The notes: generated from the sequence alone by a model not told the origin. 64,000 nt of DNA from DATFKA01 sp035268885 (GCA_035268885.1 DATFKA010000124.1:11060-75059); one strand, 5' to 3'. Numbered from the stretch's first letter, positions 19,417-28,094 are shown. Program-made: numbers and translations.

Positions 19417-19579
19417 GAAGTGCTTTAAACTTTTTGGTTCAAGCGGTCTTAAAAAGCTTGTAGGTTCTGGCAAAGCTCAATTTGAGATGCGTAGCCAAAG
19501 TTACGGATCGAAAATTAGCTGCCGTCCAGGTCCTATAAGACTTTAAGACTCAGCGAACTGAAAAAGTTTAAATCGCTTC
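19417..19579. repeat. MITE-like element, family 2, copy A
   Basis: A 163-bp element with inverted ends (GAAGTGCTTTAAACTTTTT... / ...AAAAAGTTTAAATCGCTTC). It is nearly identical, in opposite orientation, to 53771-53932. The flanking triplets are GAC and TAC, two of three bases matching. It lies between two convergent genes. Its right end contributes the final codons E-A-I and the TAA stop of the L,D-transpeptidase on the minus strand. Confidence 0.85.
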
Positions 19580-20548
19580 TACATATTCTGCTATCAGATC
19601 AATAGGTAACGCGGGGGTACTTCTGGCTACTTCTGGTATACCCCTATAGACCTGCGGTAATAAAATGGTATCGCCCTGACTGTCGATGACGTGTCGGTCA
19701 TTCCGGATTACCACCTTTGTGCCCAGCGGAGCGTGGAAGTAAATCAGCCAGGCATCGCACTCGCGGGTGCCAATACAACCATTTGAACTTTTTTTGCCCA
19801 GAGTCACCGGATTGGTAGTGGGGTGGATCAACTGCCCGTAGCGAATTCCATTGATGCTGGGCTCCAGCCAGGGGATAACGGGTAGATCAGTACGAACGCC
19901 ATCATCTCTCGTTGTTTTTCGGTAGACATGGTTATTAGCCGGATTGATAAAAGCCGGGTTTTTATTGATTCTAATAATTTCTCCCACTCCGGAATGGGTG
20001 CGTAAGTCCACCTCGCGCTGAGCCATAGCCAGGTACTTTTTCCTTTCCTGACCGATCCTGACGGGAATTTTATATAGCACCGAATCGTATTGAATAATGC
20101 GTAGGGTGAATTCGGGAAGATTAATATCTAAAAGCGTATGGTTTAGTTGTTCATCAATGCGTTTTCTTTCGGCAGCATCTGGTATGCGAAGGAGGTCACT
20201 TGGTCTTAGCACAAGAAGTTCATGTTGCTTCTTGTTAATGATCCCCTTTTCTTTGAGCAGGTAATAATCGGTCTGGTAGAGTCGGTGGATCAGCCAGGGG
20301 TTCGCATGGGCGAGATGATACTCACTGAGTTTTGGGTTTATATTTTCGGCCTGATACTCCAGGACTACACTATCCATGTACGCAAAATAATCCCGCATTT
20401 TAATTGCGCTGTCAATGGGGTGGTACTTGGGTTGTACGGCCAGCGGAGGTGTAATCAATTGCTCGGAAACGATGGCTCCAGACTTCTGTTTTTGACAGCC
20501 AAATAGGGTAAGCGTTATCAGGACTAACAAATAAGAAGAGCTTTTCAA
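19568..20548 (-). CDS. L,D-transpeptidase (YkuD) lipoprotein
   Basis: A predicted 326-residue lipoprotein (lipobox L-F-G-C near residue 18) with a C-terminal YkuD catalytic domain. The motif is H-P-T-T-x8-S-S-N-G-C-I-G: the nucleophilic Cys and upstream His are present, but the His of the usual [ST]-H-G-C is replaced by Asn. The family crosslinks peptidoglycan or attaches proteins to it in the periplasm. The frame is open back to 20647, but that extension is the translated family 1 repeat, so I use TTG 20548, which gives a clean signal peptide. Its C-terminus E-A-I-stop comes from the family 2 element. It lies directly downstream of ppk1 and was probably co-transcribed with it before the repeat inserted. 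Confidence 0.82.
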   Translation of the reverse strand: MKSSSYLLVLITLTLFGCQKQKSGAIVSEQLITPPLAVQPKYHPIDSAIKMRDYFAYMDSVVLEYQAENINPKLSEYHLAHANPWLIHRLYQTDYYLLKEKGIINKKQHELLVLRPSDLLRIPDAAERKRIDEQLNHTLLDINLPEFTLRIIQYDSVLYKIPVRIGQERKKYLAMAQREVDLRTHSGVGEIIRINKNPAFINPANNHVYRKTTRDDGVRTDLPVIPWLEPSINGIRYGQLIHPTTNPVTLGKKSSNGCIGTRECDAWLIYFHAPLGTKVVIRNDRHVIDSQGDTILLPQVYRGIPEVARSTPALPIDLIAEYVEAI

Positions 20549-20563
20549 ACCAGCAGTGTTTAT

Positions 20564-20651
20564 GAAGTTGTTTAAGAATTCCTGGTGAGATGATTGGTAT
20601 TGGCTTTCAATGTGTTGCCAAGGGCTCAGTGAGGAGTTTTTAAACAACTTC
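20564..20651. repeat. MITE-like element, family 1, copy 2
   Basis: An 88-bp copy flanked by the 3-bp direct repeat TAT (20561-20563 and 20652-20654). It is inserted between ppk1 and the L,D-transpeptidase gene, both read on the minus strand. The ppk1 stop TAG (20653-20651) straddles the junction. Removing the element and one TAT restores an ancestral TAA at the same codon, with only about 13 bp to the next gene. Confidence 0.88.
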
Positions 20652-22765
20652 TATTTTAAAGATTCTAATTTTCGCTTGTTATAATAGTAGATATCGAATT
20701 GGGAGCGGGTCGCCAAATCAGAGCCTCCTTTGGCATATTCATTGGTGAATTCCTTATCCAGAATACGCGCTTTTACATTATCCGACAGTTGGACGCTGAT
20801 GAAGTCAAAGATCTCTTTGCGGATATCTTCGTCGTAAATAGGAAAGGCGGTCTCCAGTCGGTGACTCAGGTTGCGAACCATCCAGTCGGCGGAGGAGAGG
20901 TAGAGTTTCCTCTTACCACTGTGATGGAAAATAAAAATCCGTGCGTGTTCCAGGAATCGATCTACGATACTAATGATTTCAATATTTTCGCTGTACCCTT
21001 TAATTCCGGGAACAATGCAGCAAATCCCCCGGACAATCATTTTTATTTTGACACCCGCATTACTAGCCTCGTATAATTTCTTGATGATATCTTGGTCCTG
21101 TATGCTATTCATCTTGAGAATGATTTCCGCTTTATTACCCACTCTTGCCTGGTCGATCTCATGGTCAATTAGGGCCATGAGGCGGGTGCGGAGGTTGAAT
21201 TGCCCCACCAGCAGGTGATCGAAGGGAGCTGGGGGTACTTTAACTGTTTCCAGGAAAGAAAAGACGCGCGCCACTTCGTTATTGATTTCTTCGTGTGCGG
21301 TAAATAAACCGAAATCAGCGTATACCTTGGCGGTGCCTTCATGAAAGTTACCCGTGGAGAGGTAAGTGTATATTTTCGGCCCGGCGGGTTCCAGACGCCT
21401 GACCAGGGCGATTTTCGCGTGTACTTTTACGCCCGGAAAACTATAATTCACCTGTACACCGGCCTGATCCAATTTTTCGCCCCAGCGCAGATTAGCCTCT
21501 TCATCAAAACGTGCTTTGACTTCAATAAAAGCACTGACCTGCTTGCCGGCTTTTACCGCCCGCATTAGGGCTTCCATAATCCTCGATTGGCTGGCTACCC
21601 GGTACTGCGTGATCTTAATATGGGTAACTTTGGGATCATTAGCCGCTTCTTCGAAGAAACGGATGGCACTTCCGTAAGATTGATACGGGACGTGAATGAG
21701 GTGGTCTTTTCGGCGAATTTGCTCAAAGATATTATCACAGTTTTCCAGGGGAGGATAGGCCAGGGGGGGCAAGGGCGGATTTTTCAAATGGTCTAGTCCA
21801 AAATCCGGAAACCGGAAAAAATCAAAGTTATTGTGGTAACGGCCTTCGCGCAGAGTGTCAATTTTTTCCAGGTCAAAGGCTTCTTTGAGGAAGTCCAGCA
21901 GTTCAGAGGGCATAGATCGGTCGTAAACAAAACGGGAAGCCGGACCAATATGCCGGCGCTGTAGACTATCCTTAATCTTTTGGATCAGATCTCCCGAGAA
22001 TTCGTCATCGATGTAGAGTTCTGCATCGCGGGTCAGCTTAACCGAATAAGTATCGATGATCTCGTAGCCCGGGAATAGCATAGAAACGCTGTGCCGGACC
22101 ATATCGTCAATCATGATCAGGTGTTGCTGCCCGGAAGGGGAGGGGAGTTGTACAAAACGCGGAAGGTGATCGGAGGGCATCTTCACCAGGGCGTATTGTT
22201 CTTTTCCCTTAGGATCATCCTTTGGGCTGATTCTAAGGGTCAGATAAAGGGCAGCATTGTTTAGGAAAGGCCGAATCTTATCCTTGATGAGCAATACAGG
22301 TTGTACAAAGGGCATCATATTTTCCCGGAAGTAGTTTTCTACAAATGCCGTTTGTTCTTTGTTGAGATCCAGACGACGCAGCATATAGATACCGTGCTGT
22401 CGCAACTCCGGAATAATCATTTTTTCATAGATCTCACTCACGATCTCTTGCTGGAGGTTCACAATCTTCCGCAATTCGATCACCAATTGTTTAAAATCGG
22501 TATGGAGTTCTTTTTTTGTCTTCTTCCCTACGCGGAGTAGATTTCGATGGTTGGCCATACGCACCCGAAAAAATTCATCGAGATTGGAAGAGTATATAGC
22601 CAGGAATTTAATGCGCTCAAACAAAGGGACCGTATTATCCATCGCCTCCTGAAGCACACGGTAATTGAAAGATAGCCAGCTGATATCCCGGTGAATATAC
22701 GGAGTGCCATCACTGAGTTGTGTGAATTCTTTAGAAGGAGTGAAATCTACTTTGAGGTTTGACAT
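20651..22765 (-). CDS. ppk1: Polyphosphate kinase 1
   Basis: A 704-residue enzyme that polymerises the gamma phosphate of ATP into inorganic polyphosphate. The N-terminal helical domain has the R-D-I-S-W-L-x-F-N-x-R-V-L motif and S-N-L-D-E-F-F-R-V-R. Two PLD-like catalytic domains carry K-I-T-Q-Y-R-V, the phospho-accepting His in V-H-A-K-I and the Y-L-S-T-G-N-F-H segment. Length and motifs match the family. The last base of its stop codon is supplied by an inserted family 1 repeat. Confidence 0.96.
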   Translation of the reverse strand: MSNLKVDFTPSKEFTQLSDGTPYIHRDISWLSFNYRVLQEAMDNTVPLFERIKFLAIYSSNLDEFFRVRMANHRNLLRVGKKTKKELHTDFKQLVIELRKIVNLQQEIVSEIYEKMIIPELRQHGIYMLRRLDLNKEQTAFVENYFRENMMPFVQPVLLIKDKIRPFLNNAALYLTLRISPKDDPKGKEQYALVKMPSDHLPRFVQLPSPSGQQHLIMIDDMVRHSVSMLFPGYEIIDTYSVKLTRDAELYIDDEFSGDLIQKIKDSLQRRHIGPASRFVYDRSMPSELLDFLKEAFDLEKIDTLREGRYHNNFDFFRFPDFGLDHLKNPPLPPLAYPPLENCDNIFEQIRRKDHLIHVPYQSYGSAIRFFEEAANDPKVTHIKITQYRVASQSRIMEALMRAVKAGKQVSAFIEVKARFDEEANLRWGEKLDQAGVQVNYSFPGVKVHAKIALVRRLEPAGPKIYTYLSTGNFHEGTAKVYADFGLFTAHEEINNEVARVFSFLETVKVPPAPFDHLLVGQFNLRTRLMALIDHEIDQARVGNKAEIILKMNSIQDQDIIKKLYEASNAGVKIKMIVRGICCIVPGIKGYSENIEIISIVDRFLEHARIFIFHHSGKRKLYLSSADWMVRNLSHRLETAFPIYDEDIRKEIFDFISVQLSDNVKARILDKEFTNEYAKGGSDLATRSQFDIYYYNKRKLESLK

Positions 22766-23059
22766 ATTGCGGTATTGGCTTTATGCCAAATTTACGGAAT
22801 GTTATTCAACTTTTATTACTCATCGCCCCGATTGCTTGACTGGGCTGCCGCCAAAATAATTTCAATCAGGTATTCTTCTTGATGCAATATTTTACTCAGT
22901 TATAATTTTCATCTTAATTGAACACTATTAAAAAATGTACTACCATGCTTTTCGGGGGAAAGGCCGAACAACCTGCTCCTCTCGGCCTAAAGACCGGGGA
23001 ACCTCAATCCTATTATCCTTAAGTTGACTTATCCGTTCATTTAGCCTTTAACCCTAAGG
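22766..23059. other. 294-bp gap with a weak hairpin and one tiny open frame
   Basis: The gap lies between ppk1 and the metallophosphoesterase, both on the minus strand. It contains a 7-bp inverted repeat AGGCCGA/TCGGCCT (about 22970-22988) and an ATG-started frame of 25 codons on the plus strand (22945-23022). Neither resembles a riboswitch or leader peptide that I can name. No further gene is supported. Confidence 0.3.
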
Positions 23060-24283
23060 TTACCCTTTTCTCAGCGTGAATACACTTATTTCGGGGCGGA
23101 TACCGACCCGACCGGCAAATCCGATGAAGCCAAAGCCACGGTTAACGTACAGGTACTGATCTTGTTCCTGGTAGAGTCCGGCCCACCGGGGATAGACATA
23201 TTTGATGGGGCTCCATTTGAAATTTGGTAATTCGATACCCATTTGCAAACCGTGGGTGTGACCGGCCAGGGTTAGATGAAATTTCTTGGGGAAGGGGAGT
23301 GCTTCTTCCTCCCAGTGACTGGGATCGTGGGATAATAAAATGCTGAAAGCATCGTCCGGACAGCCTTCGGTAGCTTTATTCAAATCACCGTGTTTGACAA
23401 AACGGGTACCCCAGTTCTCAACGCCGATTAAGTGGATCGAATCACTAGCTTTTTCTATTTTAACGTTACTGTTGTTGAGTAGCTGAAAGTCGGCATCCTG
23501 GTGGTGTTGGATCACCTGAGAGACTTTAGCTGACCTCCCATCCGGGGTTTTTGTATTGTCTTCGTTTCTGGGGTAATCATGATTGCCCAGGACCGCATAT
23601 TTACCGAAAGGTGCCTGTAGCTCCTTCAAAAAATCTTTATAAGGGAGTACTTCTTCGGGATCATCATTTACCAGGTCTCCGGTGAATAGAATAAGATCAG
23701 CTCCCTGGGCTTGCAGTTTTTGTAAACCGGCCCGGACGGCGGATGCCTGGTCAAAGCTTCCGGCGTGGAAATCTGAGAATTGAGCAATGCGAAACCCATC
23801 AAAGGCCGCGGGCAAATCAGGGAAAGAGAGCGTTTTTTCAAACACTTTATAGTCGTACTTTCCTTTGGTGATTCCGTATAGATAAGCGGTAAATGGGATT
23901 GCCGTAATGCCCAAACCCACCGTTTTTAGCCACCTCCGCCTTCCGCTGGCGGTACTATTTTCCAGTAGCCTCGTTTTTTCGGCGATAGCCTGTACGGCCC
24001 AGGCGATATCATCAATCAAAAAGAAAACGGCCATGATCAATTCGCAAACGATGACGGAGACCATAAAGGCTGTAATGATATTCTGCCAGAGGAGCATATT
24101 CGTTTGTTCACCACTAAAAGCCAGGCGAAAGGTAATGAAACCAAGAAGCAGACTCCCAAGGGAAATAATACCGTAAGTCCAGGTGATGGCTCGGTGATCA
24201 CTCGCCTGCCAAACACCGCGGATAAGATAAACTTTAAGTAATACAAGGATAAGCAAGAAAATTAGTAGTCCCCAGATTCGCAT
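23060..24283 (-). CDS. Membrane-anchored metallophosphoesterase
   Basis: This 407-residue protein has about four N-terminal membrane helices (residues 3-100), a basic linker with S-G-R-R-R-W-L, and a calcineurin-like phosphoesterase domain. Metal-binding motifs are complete: F-S-D-F-H, G-D-L-V-N-D, G-N-H-D-Y and G-H-T-H-G-L-Q. The overall layout matches the YkuE/YaeI group, some of which hydrolyse UDP-sugar lipids or phospholipids; the substrate here is unknown. It is the last gene of a probable three-gene unit with the DUF72 gene and the small membrane protein upstream. Confidence 0.88.
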   Translation of the reverse strand: MRIWGLLIFLLILVLLKVYLIRGVWQASDHRAITWTYGIISLGSLLLGFITFRLAFSGEQTNMLLWQNIITAFMVSVIVCELIMAVFFLIDDIAWAVQAIAEKTRLLENSTASGRRRWLKTVGLGITAIPFTAYLYGITKGKYDYKVFEKTLSFPDLPAAFDGFRIAQFSDFHAGSFDQASAVRAGLQKLQAQGADLILFTGDLVNDDPEEVLPYKDFLKELQAPFGKYAVLGNHDYPRNEDNTKTPDGRSAKVSQVIQHHQDADFQLLNNSNVKIEKASDSIHLIGVENWGTRFVKHGDLNKATEGCPDDAFSILLSHDPSHWEEEALPFPKKFHLTLAGHTHGLQMGIELPNFKWSPIKYVYPRWAGLYQEQDQYLYVNRGFGFIGFAGRVGIRPEISVFTLRKG

Positions 24284-24326
24284 GGAATAACTTTAATGGA
24301 ATTAACGCCTTATTTTAATACTTAGT

Positions 24327-24773
24327 TTAAGCCACTCTGTCCCGACGGTGATTTTCGTACATTTCGCTGGCGGCCTTAAGCATACCCACTATACCAATAC
24401 CGAGCACAATGGCTCCAAATGATACTTCCTGCAACATGGCGTTATCTGAGATAAAGTACCCGAAAATCCCATAGGCCAAAATGATAGCTATACTTATGAT
24501 GATTAAAATGATCATACGGCGACCCTTTTTGGGGTCTTCCCAAATCTTCCGGGATAATTCATTTTGCGTTCTGGTGGTATCCTGCAGGGTAGAGAAACTA
24601 ATGCTCAATCCCATCCACACCAGCATTTTGTTGATATCAGTCAGTACTAGTTCAAAATTATCTTTGATCGCATCCAGCCCGCCCAGATAAGGATGGATGG
24701 CATAATATAAGGCCAATAGCATCAAAGGATATTGTAAATAACTAATCAAATGAAAAAAACGGGTAAAACTCAT
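24327..24773 (-). CDS. Small membrane protein of unknown function
   Basis: A 148-residue protein with about four membrane helices (near residues 8-28, 45-60, 85-110 and 112-132) and a charged C-terminus. I do not recognise a family. ATG 24773 is preferred over an upstream ATG at 24818, which would overlap the DUF72 gene; with this start the gap to DUF72 is 10 bp and the two genes are likely co-transcribed. The downstream metallophosphoesterase follows after 43 bp. Confidence 0.7.
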   Translation of the reverse strand: MSFTRFFHLISYLQYPLMLLALYYAIHPYLGGLDAIKDNFELVLTDINKMLVWMGLSISFSTLQDTTRTQNELSRKIWEDPKKGRRMIILIIISIAIILAYGIFGYFISDNAMLQEVSFGAIVLGIGIVGMLKAASEMYENHRRDRVA

Positions 24774-24783
24774 AGCAAAAGTA

Positions 24784-25695
24784 TTAAAATAAACGAAGTT
24801 GCTCTGGATCGGGTTCAATTAGTTTTGGGCCTCGCGTCACCACATTGGGCAACAATTGTGCCTGGCTGTGTAAATAGCTAGCTAGCTCGGGGGCTAAAAT
24901 ATTATCCGGTTCGTGCGGAAAGAAATACACTTCCCGTAGCCCCTGATCTATCCATTGGCTCAGGCGGTTTAACCATTCATCGATGCGGCTGTAATCACTG
25001 GGGTGAAGGCCGTTACCCACGAAGCGGATCATCGTCGTGAGATTACTGAGCCCCATGTGCAATACATCTCTCCGGCCAGACACGTCGGTTATAACGGCGG
25101 TTTTACCGCTATCCCGAAGCACCTGCAACCAGTCTTCGGTACGTTGGGCTTCCGCAAACCAAGTCTCGTGTCGTACTTCGACGGCTAGAGGAATAGAAGG
25201 CGGCCACATATTCAAAAATTCTCGAAGTAGGGGAAGCTTTTTATAAGCGAAGTGTGGCGGCAATTGGATGAAGCAGCAACCCAGGCGATCTTCTAGCCCG
25301 CCAATTCTCTCCCAAAAGAGGCGTAACTCCTGACTGCCCATACCCAAATCGCGGCTGTGACTGATCCGTTGAGGGATTTTTGGACAATATCGAAAATCCG
25401 AAGGAGCTTCGTCGCGCCATTTGTTGATGGTGTCTGGCTCGGGGATCCGGTAGTGTGTGGTATTATGTTCAATAGTATTAAACTGACGGGTATAATGGTG
25501 CAGGTAATCCTTATTTTTAGTTCCCTTGGGGTAAACTTTACCCGTCCATTCCTTCATCGAATAGCCGGTACAGCCAATATAAAAGGGGACGGGTTGTGGT
25601 GCCTGCTGCCCGGTGTAAACCTGCTGATTAAAGGGGGCATCTGCGGGCAGTTGGAAGTCAACGGTGCTAATATCTGCGAGTTTACCGAATTTCAT
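24784..25695 (-). CDS. DUF72 protein
   Basis: A 303-residue protein of the DUF72 (YecE) family, a TIM-barrel-like fold of unknown function. Characteristic segments are Y-I-G-C-T-G-Y near residue 40, the N-T-I-E-H-N-T-T-H-Y-R strand, F-R-Y-C-P-K-I-P-Q, A-V-E-V-R-H-E-T-W and F-F-P-H-E-P-D. It is the first gene of an apparent operon and is divergent from tpiA across 86 bp. Confidence 0.88.
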   Translation of the reverse strand: MKFGKLADISTVDFQLPADAPFNQQVYTGQQAPQPVPFYIGCTGYSMKEWTGKVYPKGTKNKDYLHHYTRQFNTIEHNTTHYRIPEPDTINKWRDEAPSDFRYCPKIPQRISHSRDLGMGSQELRLFWERIGGLEDRLGCCFIQLPPHFAYKKLPLLREFLNMWPPSIPLAVEVRHETWFAEAQRTEDWLQVLRDSGKTAVITDVSGRRDVLHMGLSNLTTMIRFVGNGLHPSDYSRIDEWLNRLSQWIDQGLREVYFFPHEPDNILAPELASYLHSQAQLLPNVVTRGPKLIEPDPEQLRLF

Positions 25696-25781
25696 TTGTA
25701 GATTTTTCTTCTTTCGGCAAAAAATACAAAAAACTCCTGTCCAAGTTTTATCTTAGCCCTAAAGAAAACACAAAAAAGACT

Positions 25782-26540
25782 ATGGCAAGACAGAAAATTG
25801 TTGCAGGAAACTGGAAAATGAACAAGAACCTGGATGAAGGTATTGCACTGGCGGAAGCCCTGGCAAAAGGGAATCTCCCCGCTGAAGTGGAAGTGATCAT
25901 GTGCACGCCTTATATTCACCTGAATAGCGTAGCGAATATTACCAAAGATATTACTAACCTGAATCTGGGTGCGCAGAACTGCCACCAGGAAGAGAGTGGT
26001 GCCTACACGGGAGAAATTTCCGCCGGTATGTTGGCTTCGATTGAGGGCCTGACTTACGTGGTGCTGGGACACTCAGAGCGCAGAGCTTACTTTGGGGAAG
26101 ACAACGCCCTGTTGGCGAAAAAGACCGATGCAGCCCTGGCTGCCGGGCTACGACCTATTTTTTGTTGTGGTGAACCACTGGAAGTGCGCGAAGCGGATAA
26201 GCACGTAGCGCTGGTTTCCGAGCAGCTGACGGAGGGCCTTTTTCACCTTCCAGCCGAAGATTTCTCCAAAATTGTGATCGCCTATGAACCCGTCTGGGCA
26301 ATTGGTACTGGCGTTACGGCTAGTCCTCAACAAGCACAGGATATGCATAAAGAAATCCGTAATCTAATCGCCGGTAAATACGGTGCGGAAGTAGCGGATA
26401 ATACGAGCATTCTGTACGGAGGATCGGTTAAGCCGAATAATGCGGAAGAACTGTTTAGCCAGCCCGACGTGGACGGTGGTTTGGTCGGTGGAGCTTCGCT
26501 TAAAGCGGATGACTTTTTGGCGATTGCCGGAAGTTATTAG
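25782..26540 (+). CDS. tpiA: Triosephosphate isomerase
   Basis: A 252-residue glycolytic enzyme that interconverts dihydroxyacetone phosphate and glyceraldehyde 3-phosphate in the cytoplasm. The substrate Asn and Lys are in G-N-W-K-M (residues 9-13), the catalytic His in L-G-H-S-E-R-R and the catalytic Glu in A-Y-E-P-V-W-A-I-G-T-G; the phosphate loops G-G-S-V and G-G-L-V-G-G-A-S are present. Length is typical. It appears to be transcribed alone. Confidence 0.98.
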   Translation: MARQKIVAGNWKMNKNLDEGIALAEALAKGNLPAEVEVIMCTPYIHLNSVANITKDITNLNLGAQNCHQEESGAYTGEISAGMLASIEGLTYVVLGHSERRAYFGEDNALLAKKTDAALAAGLRPIFCCGEPLEVREADKHVALVSEQLTEGLFHLPAEDFSKIVIAYEPVWAIGTGVTASPQQAQDMHKEIRNLIAGKYGAEVADNTSILYGGSVKPNNAEELFSQPDVDGGLVGGASLKADDFLAIAGSY

Positions 26541-26555
26541 GAAATTCCTAGACAA

Positions 26556-26657
26556 GCAGAGGGGGATTGGTTCTAGAAAACTAATTTTGCCATTGTCCCA
26601 AAGGGATACCTGTGTGCCGTTAGGCACAGGACGTGGGTAGAATCCAATCATCTCTGC
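26556..26657. repeat. Palindromic element between tpiA and the acyl-CoA dehydrogenase gene
   Basis: A 102-bp segment with imperfect 20-bp inverted ends starting GCAGAG, about 16 of 20 bases matching. Internally there are GTCCC-AAA-GGGAT and a stem CCTGTGTGCC/GGCACAGG with a GTTA loop. It fills the space between two convergent genes and touches the stop codon of the dehydrogenase. It could be a bidirectional terminator or a small mobile element; no flanking duplication is seen. Confidence 0.55.
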
Positions 26658-27797
26658 TTACCGCAACAATTCCCGTGAAATCACCAGCTTCTGGATCTCA
26701 CTGGTCCCTTCTCCAATGGTACACAATTTGGCATCGCGGTAGAATTTTTCTACCGGGAATTCTTTGATGTACCCATAGCCTCCGTGGATTTGGATGGCAT
26801 CGGTAGCCACCTCGACGGCTGTTTCGGAAGCAAAATACTTAGCCATCGCGGAACTCTTGGTTACTTTTTGGCCGGCATCTTTCTGGTCGCCCGCTTTGCG
26901 GGTCAGTAATTCTGCGGCCTCGATCTTGGTGGCCATGTCGGCCAGTTTGAAACCAATGGCCTGAAACTTAGCGATGGGCTTCCCGAATTGCTCTCTTTCT
27001 TTAGCATATTTGACCGAAGCTTCGTAAGCGCCTTTAGCGATACCCAGAGAAAGAGCAGCAATGGAAATACGTCCGCCATCCAGAATTTTCATGGATTGAA
27101 TAAAGCCTTCTCCGACTTCACCCAATATCTGGTTTTTAGGCACCCGACAATTGTCAAAGACCATTTCTGCCGTTTCGGAAGCGCGCATCCCCAGTTTGTT
27201 TTCTTTTTTCCCGCCGCTAAAGCCTGGCGTACCACGTTCGACTACGAAGGCGGTCATGCCGTGGTTATCCAGTAGCTCCCCGGTGCGGGCTACTACGACG
27301 GCCACATCGCCACTTAGGCCGTGGGTGATGAAGTTCTTGGTTCCGTTGAGGATGTAGTGATCGCCGTCCTCTTCCCCTACACATTTCATACGTTTGGCAT
27401 CCGAGCCCGTATTGGGTTCGGTAAGGCCCCAGGCTCCAATCCATTCACCAGCGGCCAGTTTGGGGAGGTAGCGTTGCTTTTGCTCTTCGTTGCCAAAGAG
27501 TAAAATATGGTTGGTACACAAGGAGTTATGAGCAGCCAGAGAAAGCCCAATGCCACCACAAATTTTAGCGGTTTCTTCAATGATCGTGATATATTCTTTA
27601 TAGCCAAGGCCGGATCCACCGTACATTTCGGGCACCAGTACGCCCAGAAAGCCATACTGGCCCATTTTCTGAAGCACGTCTTTAGGAAAATGCTGTGTTT
27701 CGTCCCATTCTAAAACGTGGGGGAGTATAAAGTTTTTGGCAAAATCCCGGGCACTTTCCTGCACAAGTTTTAAGCTATCAATGGTATTAATATCCAT
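26658..27797 (-). CDS. Acyl-CoA dehydrogenase
   Basis: A 379-residue FAD flavoprotein that introduces the first double bond in fatty acyl or branched acyl-CoA oxidation. The two signature regions are present: G-A-W-G-L-T-E-P-N-T-G-S-D in the middle domain, and Q-I-H-G-G-Y-G-Y-I-K-E-F-P-V-E-K-F-Y-R-D-A-K near the C-terminus. The catalytic Glu is in I-G-E-G-T-S-E-I-Q. Chain-length specificity (short chain or isovaleryl/butyryl type) cannot be fixed. No electron-transfer flavoprotein gene is nearby. Confidence 0.94.
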   Translation of the reverse strand: MDINTIDSLKLVQESARDFAKNFILPHVLEWDETQHFPKDVLQKMGQYGFLGVLVPEMYGGSGLGYKEYITIIEETAKICGGIGLSLAAHNSLCTNHILLFGNEEQKQRYLPKLAAGEWIGAWGLTEPNTGSDAKRMKCVGEEDGDHYILNGTKNFITHGLSGDVAVVVARTGELLDNHGMTAFVVERGTPGFSGGKKENKLGMRASETAEMVFDNCRVPKNQILGEVGEGFIQSMKILDGGRISIAALSLGIAKGAYEASVKYAKEREQFGKPIAKFQAIGFKLADMATKIEAAELLTRKAGDQKDAGQKVTKSSAMAKYFASETAVEVATDAIQIHGGYGYIKEFPVEKFYRDAKLCTIGEGTSEIQKLVISRELLR

Positions 27798-27830
27798 GGT
27801 TATTCTTTTGGTTAGGTAGCTGTATTATCT

Positions 27831-28000
27831 GAAGTTGTTTAAGAATTCCTGGTGAGCTGATTGGTAACGGCTTGGGAGTCAAGACAAAGCTACTTTTTTC
27901 TCGTAGCCATCCGCCTCAGGCGGACGAAGGGAAAAAAGGGCTGCCGTATTGGCTTTCAATGTGTTGCCAAGGGCTCAGTGAGGCGTTTTTAAACAACTTC
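27831..28000. repeat. MITE-like element, family 1, copy 3 (long form)
   Basis: This copy is 170 bp long, flanked by the 3-bp direct repeat TCT (27828-27830 and 28001-28003). Its ends match the 88-bp copies, but about 82 bp of extra sequence lies inside, carrying its own palindrome (ATCCGCC-TCA-GGCGGA flanked by CTTTTTTC and GGGAAAAAAG). It occupies most of the 297-bp gap between the acyl-CoA dehydrogenase and alkaline phosphatase genes, so it separates the upstream phosphatase from the dehydrogenase. The rest of the gap shows nothing else. Confidence 0.85.
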
Positions 28001-28094
28001 TCTATTAGATAAACGTTAGATACACTGTACTTCGTCTATCAATAACCTAACCAATAAAGCTAATTGAAGGTTTAGGAATTGATCGAAAGTCGCA

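Noticed and set aside
22945..23022. 25-codon frame and hairpin as leader peptide or riboswitch
   Set aside because: It points away from the adjacent metallophosphoesterase gene, has no recognisable conserved RNA motif, and is too short to support as a gene.
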